From Elgaria multicarinata webbii (Eukaryota > Chordata > Lepidosauria > Squamata > Anguidae): a stretch of 64,000 nucleotides of DNA. This document shows positions 1-10,730 of the stretch, piece after piece (the stretch's first letter is position 1; every line of letters begins with the position of its first letter). Made by a program: the position numbers and the translations under genes. The stretch is taken from positions 39,360,947 through 39,424,946 of the forward strand of contig NC_086180.1 in the NCBI RefSeq assembly GCF_023053635.1, written 5' to 3'. The notes under the pieces are model-generated. The model made no database searches, was not told the origin of the DNA, and was given only the letters and a program-made list of their open reading frames with translations.

Positions 1-65
1 AGATGCAAGGTCAAGATGCTGTTGTTTTCTACATCTGAGCAATAACTGATTATTTCTTTGGTCTT

Positions 66-257
66 TTTATTGGAGTTTGTTTTCTGGTTTGCTTTTTAAA
101 ATTTGCTTAGTGATATTTTAGTTGTATTTTGAGATGATTTTAGATATATTTTATCTTTTTTATGGTTTTAATAATTAATTGTTAGCTGCCTTGAAGGTCT
201 GCATGGATTGAAAGGCAGAGTAAAATATTTTAATTACTAAATATAAATATAATATAT
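66..257 (+). mobile_element. Probable LINE 3' tail (L2/CR1-like), non-coding
   Basis: A T- and A-rich 3'UTR-like stretch ends in ttagctgccttgaaggtctg and then ggcagagtaaaatattttaattac, the form taken by squamate L2/CR1-like 3' ends. No coding part remains. Recognition is by pattern only. Confidence 0.4.
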
Positions 258-2204
258 CGAGCGGATGTAGGAAATCTTAATTGTTTCTTTGCAAGAATTG
301 CTAGATTGTATGTTCTTTTAAACCATGTGTAAGATTTTTGTATATTTTTAAGGTTAACTTTCAACTTTGAGCTTCTCTAGCTGAGGCTGTCTAACGCAGT
401 GTTTCTTCTTCTAGTTTTGCTACAGAATCAAGATTGGATCTCTACATGAAATTATTTGCCTTTCTGTACTTTTTGCTACATAACCTCTAGGTGACAGTGT
501 GGTATAGTGGAATAATGCAACTACACTGGTGGCGACATGTGACTTGTTTCGGAATGCCTTCGAATACTAGTTTTCCCTGCTCCTACCCCCACTCCCACCT
601 ATGAAAGTGCTCTTAAAAAACAGAAGTGAAACTAGAGGGTAACAACATGGTCTAAAGCACCAGTAAGCAACCACAAGAAATGGTGAGTGCACAATAAAAA
701 AAACTCATCTAGAAAAGCTCTTTGTTGAAAAGAGGTATACACATGAATATACAAAACTGTGAATTTGTACCTAAAGAGTACATGGAAACCTCAGTTTCTC
801 TTAAGTGTGAAATTATACAAATCATTTTTATATTTTGAAAAGTATCTCAGGCAATTTTAGAAGAAGCTAAGTTTGAAATCTTTTTATTAAAAAAGTCTGT
901 TTTGCATTCTGGGATGGCTTGTGCAGCTATCATTATTGTTGTGCGACTGTTCTTAACATCTGTGTTATTCAATTTCTCTGATAAAGTTAAACTAAAACAT
1001 AATCTTTGACAAAATATAAAGATACATTTCATATAATAAAATAATTTCTGAACATCTGAGAAACAAAAAAGTTTCTGAAGAAGATGGCAAGTAATACTAT
1101 AAATCACTGGATATCTGAATTGCCCCCTACACAGATCTGGAATGCTACAAGAGTGTATTTTATTTGCAATTACTGGATGCTGGATGGTTTTCTGTTGTTG
1201 ACGACACACAATTCTGCATAATTCCTTTAGTTCTTGGGTTCTCTGGATAAGTAACTGTAGCTAAAATTGATGGAATATTTGGCAATCTTAGAGCAAAATC
1301 CTATAAATGTTTGCACGGAAGTAAAATCCCGTTGTAGTCAGTGGGGCTTTCTCTTGGATAAGTGCACATAGTCCTGGACAGTAGCCTGAACCATTTTATC
1401 AGGCTTTATATTAAGATTAATTTATGGCTAGCTTGGAAATGTGCATGACCAGTTTGAGTGTAGCACATGCACATATTTCCATGGAAATAACAAAATATTA
1501 ATTCACACTTGCTTGCAACAGCATGAGATCACATGACTAGAAACCATTTCTCATGCTTCAGGAGGTAAGTATGGCCTGGCACTAAAGGATTTTTTCTCCT
1601 CAATGGAAATGTGCTTGAAATTATTCCTAGGCAGACATGTGAACATTTTTCCATTGGAATTTATATCCCCTGTAGATTGTTCAAGAGGGCTCCTGTCAGC
1701 AAGATATTACACGTCTGTTAGTTTCTGTTCATGAAACGACCAGTTACATCTTAATTTTTCAATGGGAATCATTGCCAAAATGTCCATGGATGCAAATGCT
1801 ATGTCAACAGAAGCATCCTCAATGTCATCCAAAAGCACCCTTTTGCTTTTGTGGGAAATTATTTGAATATACTCATCAACACGTCACACCCAAGTCATTA
1901 AACCTAAATGGAAATAAAGCCTTCTTTATTTCAAAAAGTACACAATCGGAGGATAAAGTTAGTTTTTAAAGACTTTCAGGTTTTCTAAGCAGCTTTACAT
2001 ATCCCTTGCAGCACTGCGGCATGACAAATAGCATGAAGCCCTTCTTCTACACAATTTTTACAGTACAAGCAGGGACAGCCCAGACCATTTTGCTACATGG
2101 GGCAGAGCAGCAAATGGTGCCTTCCCCCTAAATTATGGGTACATATTACCCAAGGGCAGTCAAGTTATTTTGGCACCTGAGACAGAAAATGTGACAAGCA
2201 CCTC
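258..2204. other. Intergenic, mostly unassigned
   Basis: AT-rich sequence with no exon or LINE coding part recognised. A minus-strand open frame of 120 codons at 847-1,209 has no recognisable domain. One degraded family A palindromic MITE lies at 1,292-1,386 and is listed separately. Confidence 0.5.
1292..1386. repeat. Palindromic MITE, family A, degraded
   Basis: It starts gcaaaatcctataaatgt and ends near catagtcctggacagtag, with the diagnostic centre where cagtggggctt mirrors agtaaaatccc. The family consensus across the window is an inner palindrome AGTAAGTCCCATTGA/TCAGTGGGACTTACT inside AATCCTAT/ATAGGATT ends. Confidence 0.6.
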
Positions 2205-2569
2205 TAAGAGCATAATCAGACAAGCGTTTTATCGCACGCTCTTTACTGGCCACTCACGGTTTTTCATGGGTCCTTTTGATGCCGCTGCTCACCTCCCGTG
2301 GGTCTTTTGCTTCTTCTGGTCTTCTTTCCATGATAAAATAAGACCCCGGCAAATCCCATTTTTGAGGGGGAAGTGAAATGTGTCGCCATTTCCTGCTGCG
2401 TGCAGGAAAAGCAGTGCGATAAAAACATTCACTGAATGGACCACGTGGTCATTGTTTACTTCTTCTTTCTTCCCCATTTGAAGAAAGAGGAAGTATCATG
2501 GGACAGAAGTGGGGGGAGGAAGGAACGGTAGGAAAATGCACTTCCCCTCCCCGGTCTGATGACACTCTT
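2205..2569. mobile_element. Non-autonomous DNA transposon, family F, copy 1
   Basis: The termini are AAGAGCATAATCAGAC (2,205-2,220) and GTCTGATGACACTCTT (2,554-2,569), inverted repeats matching at 13 of 16 positions. The interior aligns by eye with 44,392-44,738: shared landmarks in order are a cactcac-ttttcatgggtcc block, ttcctgctg-tgcagga-aagca, ccacgtg, and a-gaggaagta. It encodes nothing recognisable. Superfamily is not resolved because no clear target duplication is visible. Confidence 0.7.
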
Positions 2570-2607
2570 ACTCTCCCTGGTATTAAAAATACAACAACAA
2601 ATTAACA

Positions 2608-2694
2608 GCACAATCCTATATATGTCTACTCAAAAGTAAGTCCCATTGAGTTCAGTGGAGCTTATTCCCAGGAACCTGGTTATAGGATTCCACC
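2608..2694. repeat. Palindromic MITE, family A
   Basis: It starts gcacaatcctatatatgt and ends ggttataggattccacc. The centre agtaagtcccattgagttca folds back on cagtggagcttattcccagg. This is one of the best preserved family A copies here. Confidence 0.75.
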
Positions 2695-2740
2695 TTAAAT
2701 AACGAATAGTCTTCTGTCCTTTCAGGACTATCAAAACTAG

Positions 2741-2796
2741 CTGCTTGAGATGGCTGCCTCACTCTGCCTAATGGCAGGGATGGCCCTGGGCATAGG
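2741..2796 (-). repeat. Fragment of dispersed repeat family H
   Basis: On the minus strand it reads agggccatccctgccattag then gcagagtgaggcagcc. The same string, slightly diverged, opens the longer copy at 8,903 on the plus strand (ggccctaccattaggccgag then taagacagccacctcagg). Confidence 0.55.
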
Positions 2797-2890
2797 AAAT
2801 AGGTGGCTTATCTTTGGATTGCATCTGGTAATCATATCACAAAGATAAAATAAAAAATCACTCTACTTCACTCAAGAGAAGTGATACAAT

Positions 2891-3883
2891 GGCCCTGTTC
2901 AGACGCAATTTGGGGAACGGTGGTTAGGCTAATCATGGTGCATGGTGGTTACCACTAACTATGCTGAATGCTCCTGCCACACATGCATTGGCCTTAACCA
3001 TGGTTATCTTAATCACTGTCTAACCACCCTCCACCCTAACCACACTTCTTGAGTGTGTGTGGCTTCTCCTTGCACTGCACTAGCCACGCTTCTACAACTG
3101 CTTGGAGAACTATGGAAGAAGTTCTAGGGATGTCATGGGAGTCTGAGGGGAGTGGGGGAGTCTGATGGACTCCCCCCTGCCTGGCTTCGTGGACCTATCT
3201 GACACCACTTATCTGACCCTGTTCTGCTCCCTGGACAAGCTGCTTGGCAGTCCATGGGAGCCTGACGAGCAGTTGCAGGCCCCCAACTCCTCAGTGAGCT
3301 GCCATTTTGTATAGAAATGCTGGCTCGTTGGTTTCCATAAGTGACGTATTATGCAAATGGACAATGTAAGGCGGGCATGTTTGCAAAATGACAGGGGTGG
3401 ATGTCTGAGCAGCTCACCTAGGAAGTGGAACAGGGGCAGGTAAGTGGTGGCAGTTCAGCTGAGCTCAATACGAGGTGGGCATGGGTGAGTTCTTTGTTCT
3501 TGGTGCACTTCTCAAAGTGCATGGTGCAGGTTGGGAGAGTGAGCGAGAGATCTGGCACTCAGCCACAGTGTCATGTGCTGCTAGGCAGATCTTGACCATG
3601 GAGATCTCGCACACTGGCAGGAGCGGCACCAGCACTTTTGGCTGCTCTTGTCACAGAGCTCTATGACAGCACTTCCTTAACCATGGGGGCTTGTTCAGAC
3701 AACACACTAAGCCATGGGTAGGGGTGATAACCCATTTGCAACAACTGCTTAGTGAGCATGGATAAACTGTGGTTATGTAGCCACCATGGTTAGGAAAAAC
3801 ATCATTCACATGTCATGCTAAGCCATCATGGTTAGCTCAAAATGCTTAATCATCATGGTTTAGCATGTTTTCTGAATAGGGCC
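2891..3883. mobile_element. Possible 1-kb family D element, with a 0.2-kb family D copy at its right end
   Basis: The outer ends GGCCCTGTTCAGAC (2,891) and the reverse complement of the right end, GGCCCTATTCAGAA (to 3,883), match at 12 of 14 positions. Inside lies a second terminus, GGGCTTGTTCAGAC at about 3,687, which makes 3,687-3,883 a typical 197-bp family D MITE with repeated ccatggtta motifs. Either the 1-kb unit is a longer family member or two MITEs sit close together. No coding sequence is present. Confidence 0.55.
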
Positions 3884-4433
3884 TATGATAGCCATATACT
3901 CCAACAGTCCAACCTGGCACAGTCCCTATATATATCTGCTACTAGTAAATTATTATCTCCATTTTGTCACAGTTTCTGCCCTTTAGTAAAGCCTTGTTTA
4001 AAGGTTGTCAGTATCAGTTGCTAGGATTGTCATTTTGTAGTTTTCAGCTCCCTCTGCAGTGTCTTATATAAGTTATGGTTCTGAGTGAAGCAGTGGACAC
4101 ATCTTGTGTGACTGGTCTGCATATAAATGCATGTGCATGAACGCTAATGCATCCTGCAGTACAGTCCCAGCTGTCACAGAGTCAAGGTTCAATGACTCTT
4201 GGTGTTTTCTTTCTTTTCTTTTCTTTTTCTTAAAAAAAGCAGGCTTGCACTGGCCATGCACACACCAGTTTCCTGGGTCCCCCTCTGCTGCTGTTTACCC
4301 CCAAAATGTTGTTCACATTCAGCATGAAACTGGCAAGCCTCATGCCCCCATTTGGATTGAGGCCCCATGGCTTCTTTTTCTTCAAAATAAAAATGGCTGG
4401 CATAAACACGCTTAATAAAAGTGTGAATAAAGG
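3884..4433. other. Intergenic, nothing recognised
   Basis: Ordinary AT-rich sequence. Short open frames on both strands overlap a T-rich tract near 4,200 and show no domain. Confidence 0.5.
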
Positions 4434-4545
4434 TGCAATCCGATGCATGTTAGACAGAAAAAAGTTCTACCACTCCCAGCATTCCCCAGCCAGTATGGGA
4501 GGTGTAAGACTTTTTGTCTGTCTAAACATGCATAGGATTGCATCT
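4434..4545. repeat. Palindromic MITE, family B
   Basis: It starts gtgcaatccgatgcatgt and ends acatgcataggattgcat, with the inner arms agacagaaaaaagttctacc and gtaagactttttgtctgtct pairing around a short centre rich in cagcattccccagcc. Further copies lie near 33,965, 35,068, 41,081 and 54,859. Confidence 0.8.
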
Positions 4546-4951
4546 TAACATAAGGTGTAGTTTGGTGCTAAACAAATACTGTATAATTTGAAAATTATTT
4601 TGGATAGCTGGAATGCATCAGATAGTGAAAAGGTTTCAGCAGTGTGTTACAGAGGGTGTTTAGTGTTGAGCAGTGATCCTTATTATAAGAATAGAGGTGT
4701 TACAAGCAGTTTCAATTTTCAACTGTAAAATACTTGAGGATGTGTTGCCCTTTATAGTTCATTCTTCAGAAATGAAATTAGTTCATGTTAACTATTTGTA
4801 TATTGCTTTTCTATAAAATATATTCAAATGTAGGTTCACAAGAAGTGTAAATATAAAACAATAAAATAGAACAAATCCAAACCCCTGCAATGCTGACTCT
4901 TAATATTTTATGTATCTGTTTTTATATTTATTTTATTATTTTATCATGTTT

Positions 4952-4990
4952 CTGTGTTGTAAGCTTTTATGAAAAAAGCTTACAACACAG
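4952..4990. repeat. Perfect 17-bp hairpin, likely local inverted duplication
   Basis: CTGTGTTGTAAGCTTTT (4,952-4,968) is followed after five bases by its exact reverse complement AAAAGCTTACAACACAG (4,974-4,990). Directly after it, ccttttatgaaaaagc repeats the loop region in direct orientation. It sits in an AT-rich, LINE-tail-like stretch (about 4,900-5,020). Confidence 0.75.
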
Positions 4991-5890
4991 CCTTTTATGA
5001 AAAAGCAAATTATAAATTAATGAATCCAATCAACCAGATTTTAACTAGCATAATGAACAATCACAGTTCTAAATAATACTGATTCTTTAATGGGTGTGAA
5101 GGGTGAGAGAAAGCATCATTGAACTGAAATTGGACTTAGTTCTGAGTAGACTAGGGTGACCATATTTTGGAAACCAAAAAGGAGGACAACATGGTCAGCC
5201 CCCAAGGGGGCGTGTCCAGGACCAAAGGGGCGTGCCCACCCGAACATAGCCTTGGTGACATGTCTGATTTTACAGCACACATTTAAGACAAATCTGTTCT
5301 ACATAAATCTTTATGTTAAAATCACTGAAATAAAGAACAAGTGAGAGATTCAATGTATCTGAAATTAACTTCACTCACTCCTACTTTTGTAGGTTTTGCT
5401 GGACTTTGAAGCTTTTGCTATACTCTGTGTGTTACATTCTCCCCTTCCCTCAAATATCTTTTCTGACTGTATCTTCACTCATTGCAAGCTGCTGCTGTCT
5501 AGCCAGCTGGACGGCTCGCTTTTTTTAATTTCATTTAAAAAAAAAAAGAAGAAGAAGAAGCTTGTGTATAATTGTCACAAGTTTCCCTACTCTAACATTA
5601 GGGTGGGTGTTGTGGCAGTGAACACTACTTTGCCCATCCACCCTTCTCACTTATATACATTAGCTTCTTAAGGCTTGTGTGTTGGCACCACTTCACACAT
5701 CCAGACGTTGAACTCCTGTCTACTTCCTGCACAAACATGCAACTCTGAGACCCTCTTCCTAATGCCCTGCGTTTCATGCCAGCACTATGGGGCTAAGTTA
5801 CAATAGATGTCTCTGGGTTGTCTGTGCAGCCTCTGTTGTCTCTTACTCTAAGTCATTGCAGACAAACCAAAGCCTCCAGCCTCAACCAAC

Positions 5891-5917
5891 CTCTCTCTCT
5901 CTCTCTCTCTCTCTCTC
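5891..5917. repeat. (CT)n microsatellite
   Basis: Uninterrupted CT dinucleotides inside the 2.7-kb element. Confidence 0.95.
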
Positions 5918-6017
5918 CACCCCCCAAAGTCTCTCAATGGTCCAGCTAGGCTGCACACTTTTGGCTTAGGATATTGCTTATTGCAGGTTATTGCTTGGTC
6001 ATGTCTGGTGACTCTTA

Positions 6018-6019
<2 letters not shown>

Positions 6020-6066
<47 letters not shown>
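6020..6066. repeat. (TTA)n microsatellite
   Basis: About fifteen uninterrupted TTA units. On the minus strand it creates a false poly-asparagine frame. Confidence 0.95.
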
Positions 6067-7090
6067 TCCCGACTTTTGCCCAATACTTAAAAAACCTCTG
6101 TCACCAACCGCCTCTACCTCCTCTCCTCCTGCACAACTTTGATGCACTCTTAAAACACTCTGCATGGCAAGCCAGGCTCAGGGCCAAGCTACAGGTGCAT
6201 CTGGGTTGCCTTCAGCCTCTTTCTGCTTTATGCCAGCCTGACAACATTTCCAGCCTCAAATAATCCCCCACTCCCCTCTCTCTCTGCCAAAGTCTCCCAA
6301 CGGTCCAGCCAGGCTGTGCACTTGTACCCTGTGGCTGGGAGTAAGGAAACAGCTTATAGCTTGGTTGCATCCGGTGGCTCTTGTTTTTTAAAAAAACTCC
6401 ACCACCAGCCGCCTCTGCCTGCACCAAAACTGGACTCTGAGATACTCTTAAACAGGCTCTGTGTGGTACAGCAGCCTCTCAGGGCTCAACTACAGCCATC
6501 TCTGAGTTGTGTCTTCAGTCTAACGCTGTCTCTAAGAGATATGCCAGCCAGCCAGCCAAAGCCACAAATCTATCTATTTTTCTCTGGTATACACTTCAAA
6601 TGTTCTGCATTGCATCCCAGCAGTGCAGTCAGACCCTAGCTCACAAGTGTACAAAGTGAAGTGGAATGGAAGTGGTAGCGAAGCAAAGCAATGATATGCC
6701 AGGTTCCAACATTCGCAGCAACAGGGCATCCGCAAATAAGAGAGCCTCTCTCTCGACTGTTGGTCGTGAGAGTTTTTCTCTAAAGATTACTCTTCATCGC
6801 CCATGATGTGGAAATTTGAGAAAAAGGCCTCTGGCCCATTCTGTTTTGCCCTGTGGGCTGCTTTGACTGACCTCTCCTTTCCCACATTTTGATTTGTGGA
6901 TGCCTTGCCTCTGCTGAGCTCCAGGTACCCAACTGCACACCAAATCTGCAACAGGAAAGGTGCCCTGCTTACCCAGGATTTCTTACCTAAAGACTGGAGA
7001 TCCCCTTAATGCCAAGGGCTGAAACTGCTCAATGAGCAACACCCCAAAGAGGAGGTTTGACAACCTGAGTTTGAAGGATATGGCTCCAGC

Positions 7091-7715
7091 AGTTTTAAAA
7101 AACAATAATTTTAAAACTTTGAACTTTTAAAAAAATCCTTAAAAAACAATGGATGAACAGATCTGATTCAAACTTGGCATGGCTAAATCTCTCCTTAAGA
7201 GCTATCATGGTGCCAGCTTTCAGCCCTTTATCTTTAAAAATGTCATTTTAAAAAAATAATAATTTTAAAACCTCAAACTTTTTTAAAAATCCTAAAACTC
7301 AATGGATGAACAGATCTGTTTCAAACTTGGCGTAGCTAAAGTCCTTGTTAAGCGCAATCATAGTGCCAAGTTTCATCTCTTTATCTTTAAAAATAACATT
7401 TTTAAAAAATAATAATTTTAAATCCTCAAATTTTAAAAAAAATCCTAAAAATCAATGGATGAACAGATCTGTTTCAAATTTGGTATGGATAAAGTTCTAC
7501 CTAAAAGCTATCATGGTGCAAAGTTTCATCTCTTTATCTTTAAAAATGACAATTTTAAAAATAATAATTTTAAAACCTCAATTTTTAAAAAAAATCCTAA
7601 AAAAATCAATGGATGAATGGAACTGTTTCAAACTTGGTATGACTAAAACGCTACCTAAGAGCTACCATCATGCCAACTTTCATGTCTTTATCTTTAAAAA
7701 TGATGGAGTTATAAG
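7091..7715. repeat. Four-copy 153-bp tandem array inside the hAT-like element
   Basis: The marker ggatgaacagatctg (last copy ggatgaatggaactg) starts at 7,151, 7,304, 7,457 and 7,611, so the period is 153, 153 and 154 bases. Each unit also holds a taataattttaaaa block and ctttatctttaaaaat. Because 153 is divisible by three, a reading frame can stay open through several units (7,345-8,055), but it is AT-biased, runs past the element end and has no domain. Confidence 0.9.
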
Positions 7716-7860
7716 CATTTTTGTTAATTCCCATCAGAGCTGCTCTTTGGCTGGGGAAGATTGGAAAAAATCTGGATTTCCCCTCACTCTCCTGGATTTG
7801 TCTCCCAAAAAACCGGACAAATCCGGGCAAATCTGGTCATATGGTCACCCTACAGTATAC

Positions 7861-8902
7861 ATGTATAGGATTGCATTGTTGGTCTCCTCTTTTTATGATC
7901 TCATTAGGAGCCTGTCCTTAATCATCCGTTTTAGACAGACTTTACTCATACTGAAAAGAAGTGACATATTGAAAATAAGTATTCTTTTATTCAGTGTCTG
8001 TTCTGTAAATGTAACTGCCTTGTTTATAGTGATAGAGACATATGCTGGCTGCTAATGTTATACCATATGTGAAGAAACAAAATGCCTTTTATGCAAATGG
8101 ACGTCTCATTCTTGTTACAAGCTAAATGCTGCATAGAACTATGATGCGCGAGAGGTGTAAAAATCTGTGTCTATTTAGATTCGCCTAAATCTGAGAGCCC
8201 TGAATAAGGAGGGTGGGGAGGGTGGAATCACATTTCCAAGAACTATGCCTAACAATGAGCAAGTTACATTTCTCTTTAATTGAGGCTGGGGGAGAGTGTA
8301 AAAACCACTTGAAGTGAATATGTGGCCAGCATCTTTGGTGATAAAATAAGCAGGTGCTAAAAGAAACAGCCTCGCAACAAATCAGTTCACCATGTCGAAA
8401 ACGAGGCAAAGCGTATTTACACTTAACTGTTGAGAGGGCCTGGAAAAGAGCAAGCTGTTTTAGTGCTTTTCAAGCAAGCCATGATAGGAAAGTACATCAG
8501 CTTAAAATCTTTTTCAGGCACCCAGACAGATTTACTCTCTGTCCAATCAACTTATCAGATTTTGGCTCAACCACTTAGAAGAGCTGCAGTTTATATTCTG
8601 AGTATGAGGGACGTGACAGACTTGTCTCAAAAGGTTCACACCTCACTCTGTAAAACAGGCTCATTCCATTCTATAGTTTGCAAACAGAACGTTGCTTTTA
8701 TTGCATTTCCTGCTTTGGTTAATGTTCTGAAAGTCTCTCAGTCCCAATTTATTTGTTTATTTATAAAGAGAGTGGATTGTGAAATGTTTCTTTCATAGAC
8801 TTGGGTTGAGGTTTAGCATTAGAACAAAATAACAAGGAGACATAAATAACGAAGAAGATAAGGGAAAGTTCATAATATGATGAGTCAAAACTTCATGGAA
8901 CT
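7861..8902. other. Intergenic, nothing recognised
   Basis: Mixed sequence with small open frames on both strands (for example 8,430-8,798). None has a recognisable domain and no repeat family was recognised. Confidence 0.5.
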
Positions 8903-9200
8903 GCAGGGTCGGCCCTACCATTAGGCCGAGTAAGACAGCCACCTCAGGTGGCAGATACTGTGAGCGCACAGTGGTGGTGAGGTGTTGGAGGGCAGCACTG
9001 TCTGTGCTATGCCGGTTGTCCTGTGACCCCTAATCTAGCCTGCTATCCTCAGGTGAGATGGTGGATGCTGGCCCATTACTAGTGTTGAAGAAAGATTCAA
9101 TGCCAGTCCAGTCAGATTCTGCACATGGAATTGGAGGAGAGGGGGTAGTGTCCTTTGCCTTAAGCAGGAAATTGACTTGGGCCACCTCTGCAGAACTGTA
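8903..9200 (+). repeat. Dispersed repeat family H, longer copy
   Basis: It opens gcagggtcggccctaccatt then aggccgagtaagacagccac, matching in reverse complement the fragment at 2,741-2,796. The right limit is estimated from where the text stops resembling this family. Confidence 0.5.
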
Positions 9201-10264
9201 AGGAAGGAGAGGATCTGACCTAAATCTTCAGATTTGTCTTTCTGTTCCCATCACAAATGTATGTGGTCCACAGAGAATGGCCAGGTGTGGTCTACTTGAC
9301 TATTGATCAGTGATGGAGTTAACCTGTATGTATATACACACACTTTTCTGTATGTGTTCTGTATTGTTATGGGCATCCTTTGTTTTTGTTTATTCAGTGG
9401 CAGTAAAAGGACCTTCACAGACTTGAAATAACATCTGCCTAAAATGTTGTGAAATATGGAAATAAGGATAGTACACTTAATCTACAGTCCTACTCAGAAG
9501 TAAGTCCCATTGGGTTTAGTGAGATATAGAACTCCATCACTCCTACTTTGCTCCACTGGTATGCACCCACGATTTCCACCTCTGTTTCATTAGTGCGTCA
9601 AGCACTCGTCACTTTCACGTGTATGCATTGTTGCGCTATTTTACCTTGTTTACCTTTTCACCAGCACTGGCTCACACTTCCTGGTATTGCTGCCCCACAA
9701 CACCCTTCTCCTTCCCCCTCCACTTCATTGGTTCTTGTGGTTGATGGACATTCTGATGGACATGGGTGCCTTTCCCTTCCCCGCTCTGGTTTTGTTGTCT
9801 AAAGTTTAGCAATTTAGCATTTCATCAGCTGGGCACCTCATACAGCGGGCAAAAAAAAAAAAAAAAGAGGGAAGTAATGGGTGGATGATAGAGTAATGAC
9901 AGTGGAGTTGGAGCAGCAAAAGTCTGTTCGACTGACTTGGCGCGCTGGGAGAGAACTGCCCCCACCCTCCTCTTTTGACAGCAAGACCGCCTTTCAACAA
10001 ACACATCCCCAAGAAGGGACATAGCATGAGGATGGTACTATACACAGGGAGGAAGAGCAGTTTTATCCTGGGCGGAGAAAAAATACCACACTTTCGCCAC
10101 CCTAGAAAAACACAGAAAACAGAGGGGAAGAGGAAAGATGATTGCAGGACAGGGACTACGTTGTGTGAGGGTCGCAGGGCAAACAGTAAACAAAGCAGGA
10201 TGACAGAGTGATAGTGTGATGGAGCTCTTACTATCAGGTAAGTGTGCATAGGATTGGAATCTTA
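9201..10264. other. Intergenic with a partial family A MITE
   Basis: A family A half-copy lies at about 9,484-9,530 (tcagaagtaagtcccattgg) and the right end of another at about 10,237-10,264 (gtgtgcataggattgga). A 16-base A run is at 9,850-9,865. The rest, including a 147-codon minus-strand open frame at 9,806-10,249, shows nothing recognisable. Confidence 0.5.
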
Positions 10265-10352
10265 AAATGTAATCCTAAACACACTTGTTAAGGAGTATGC
10301 AGCATTGAACACAGTAGGACTTAGCTCTGAGTAAACATAGGATTATACTGCT
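10265..10352. repeat. Palindromic MITE, family A
   Basis: It starts aaaatgtaatcctaaacaca and ends gtaaacataggattatactg, with agcattgaacacagtaggac and ttagctctga in the centre. Confidence 0.65.
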
Positions 10353-10730
10353 CACGTACTGGTAAGACATCCAGCCAAACAAAGAGTACCCCTCCCCAGA
10401 AAAACTAGCCTGCGTGTGAAAACTGCCACATGGTGTCTGGTGAGAGGGACAAGACTGTAGGCCAATTCTTTCATGTTGCCTCTGTCAAATGCCTTCAAGT
10501 AGGTCAAAGAGAAGGGAAATGAGCAAAGGAGGGAGCTAGAGTTTAAGGAGAAAGGAAGAAAGGTACTAGCATTTGTCCACTCCCAGCGCCTCTCATCAAA
10601 TTGATATTTGATTAGCTAGCAGTGAATTAGCTAAAGCAGCCTTCCCCAACCTGATGCCCTCCAGATGTTTTGGACTACAATTCCCATCATTCCTGGCAGT
10701 CAAGAAATCCAGTTTCTGTTTTTGGGATCT

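Larger units (their letters stand above)
5740..6520. repeat. Degenerate tandem repeat, three units of roughly 300-390 bp
   Basis: The landmark string ctctgggttg/catctgggttg with a following cagcctc recurs near 5,810, 6,196 and (as ctctgagttg) 6,497. The string agtctc-caa-ggtccagc-aggctg recurs at 5,928 and 6,291, 363 bases apart. Unit length varies because simple repeats lie inside the units. It belongs to the 5,152-7,852 element. Confidence 0.6.
5152..7852. mobile_element. 2.7-kb non-autonomous hAT-like DNA transposon with internal tandem arrays
   Basis: The ends are TAGGGTGACCATAT (5,152) and its inverted form ATATGGTCACCCTA (to 7,852). The 8 bases outside each end, gagtagac and cagtatac, match at 6 of 8, which fits a worn 8-bp hAT target duplication. 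Beyond the inverted repeat the two ends differ: the left continues tttggaaaccaaaaaggagg, the right (inward, reverse strand) runs to a ccggatttgtccgg motif. The interior carries a degenerate repeat of about 300-390 bases, a CT and an ATT microsatellite, and four copies of a 153-bp unit. No transposase frame is present, so it would have moved with proteins from an autonomous relative. Confidence 0.78.

Noticed and set aside
847-1209. Minus-strand frame of 120 codons
   Set aside because: No domain, no splice context and AT-biased codons; no evidence of a gene.
5848-6165. Minus-strand frame with poly-asparagine and Arg-Glu repeats
   Set aside because: These are simply the TTA and CT microsatellites read as codons.
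7345-8055. Open frame of 236 codons on the plus strand
   Set aside because: It runs through the 153-bp tandem array, whose period is a multiple of three, and past the end of the transposon. It is Lys/Ile/Phe-rich from AT-rich DNA and has no domain.
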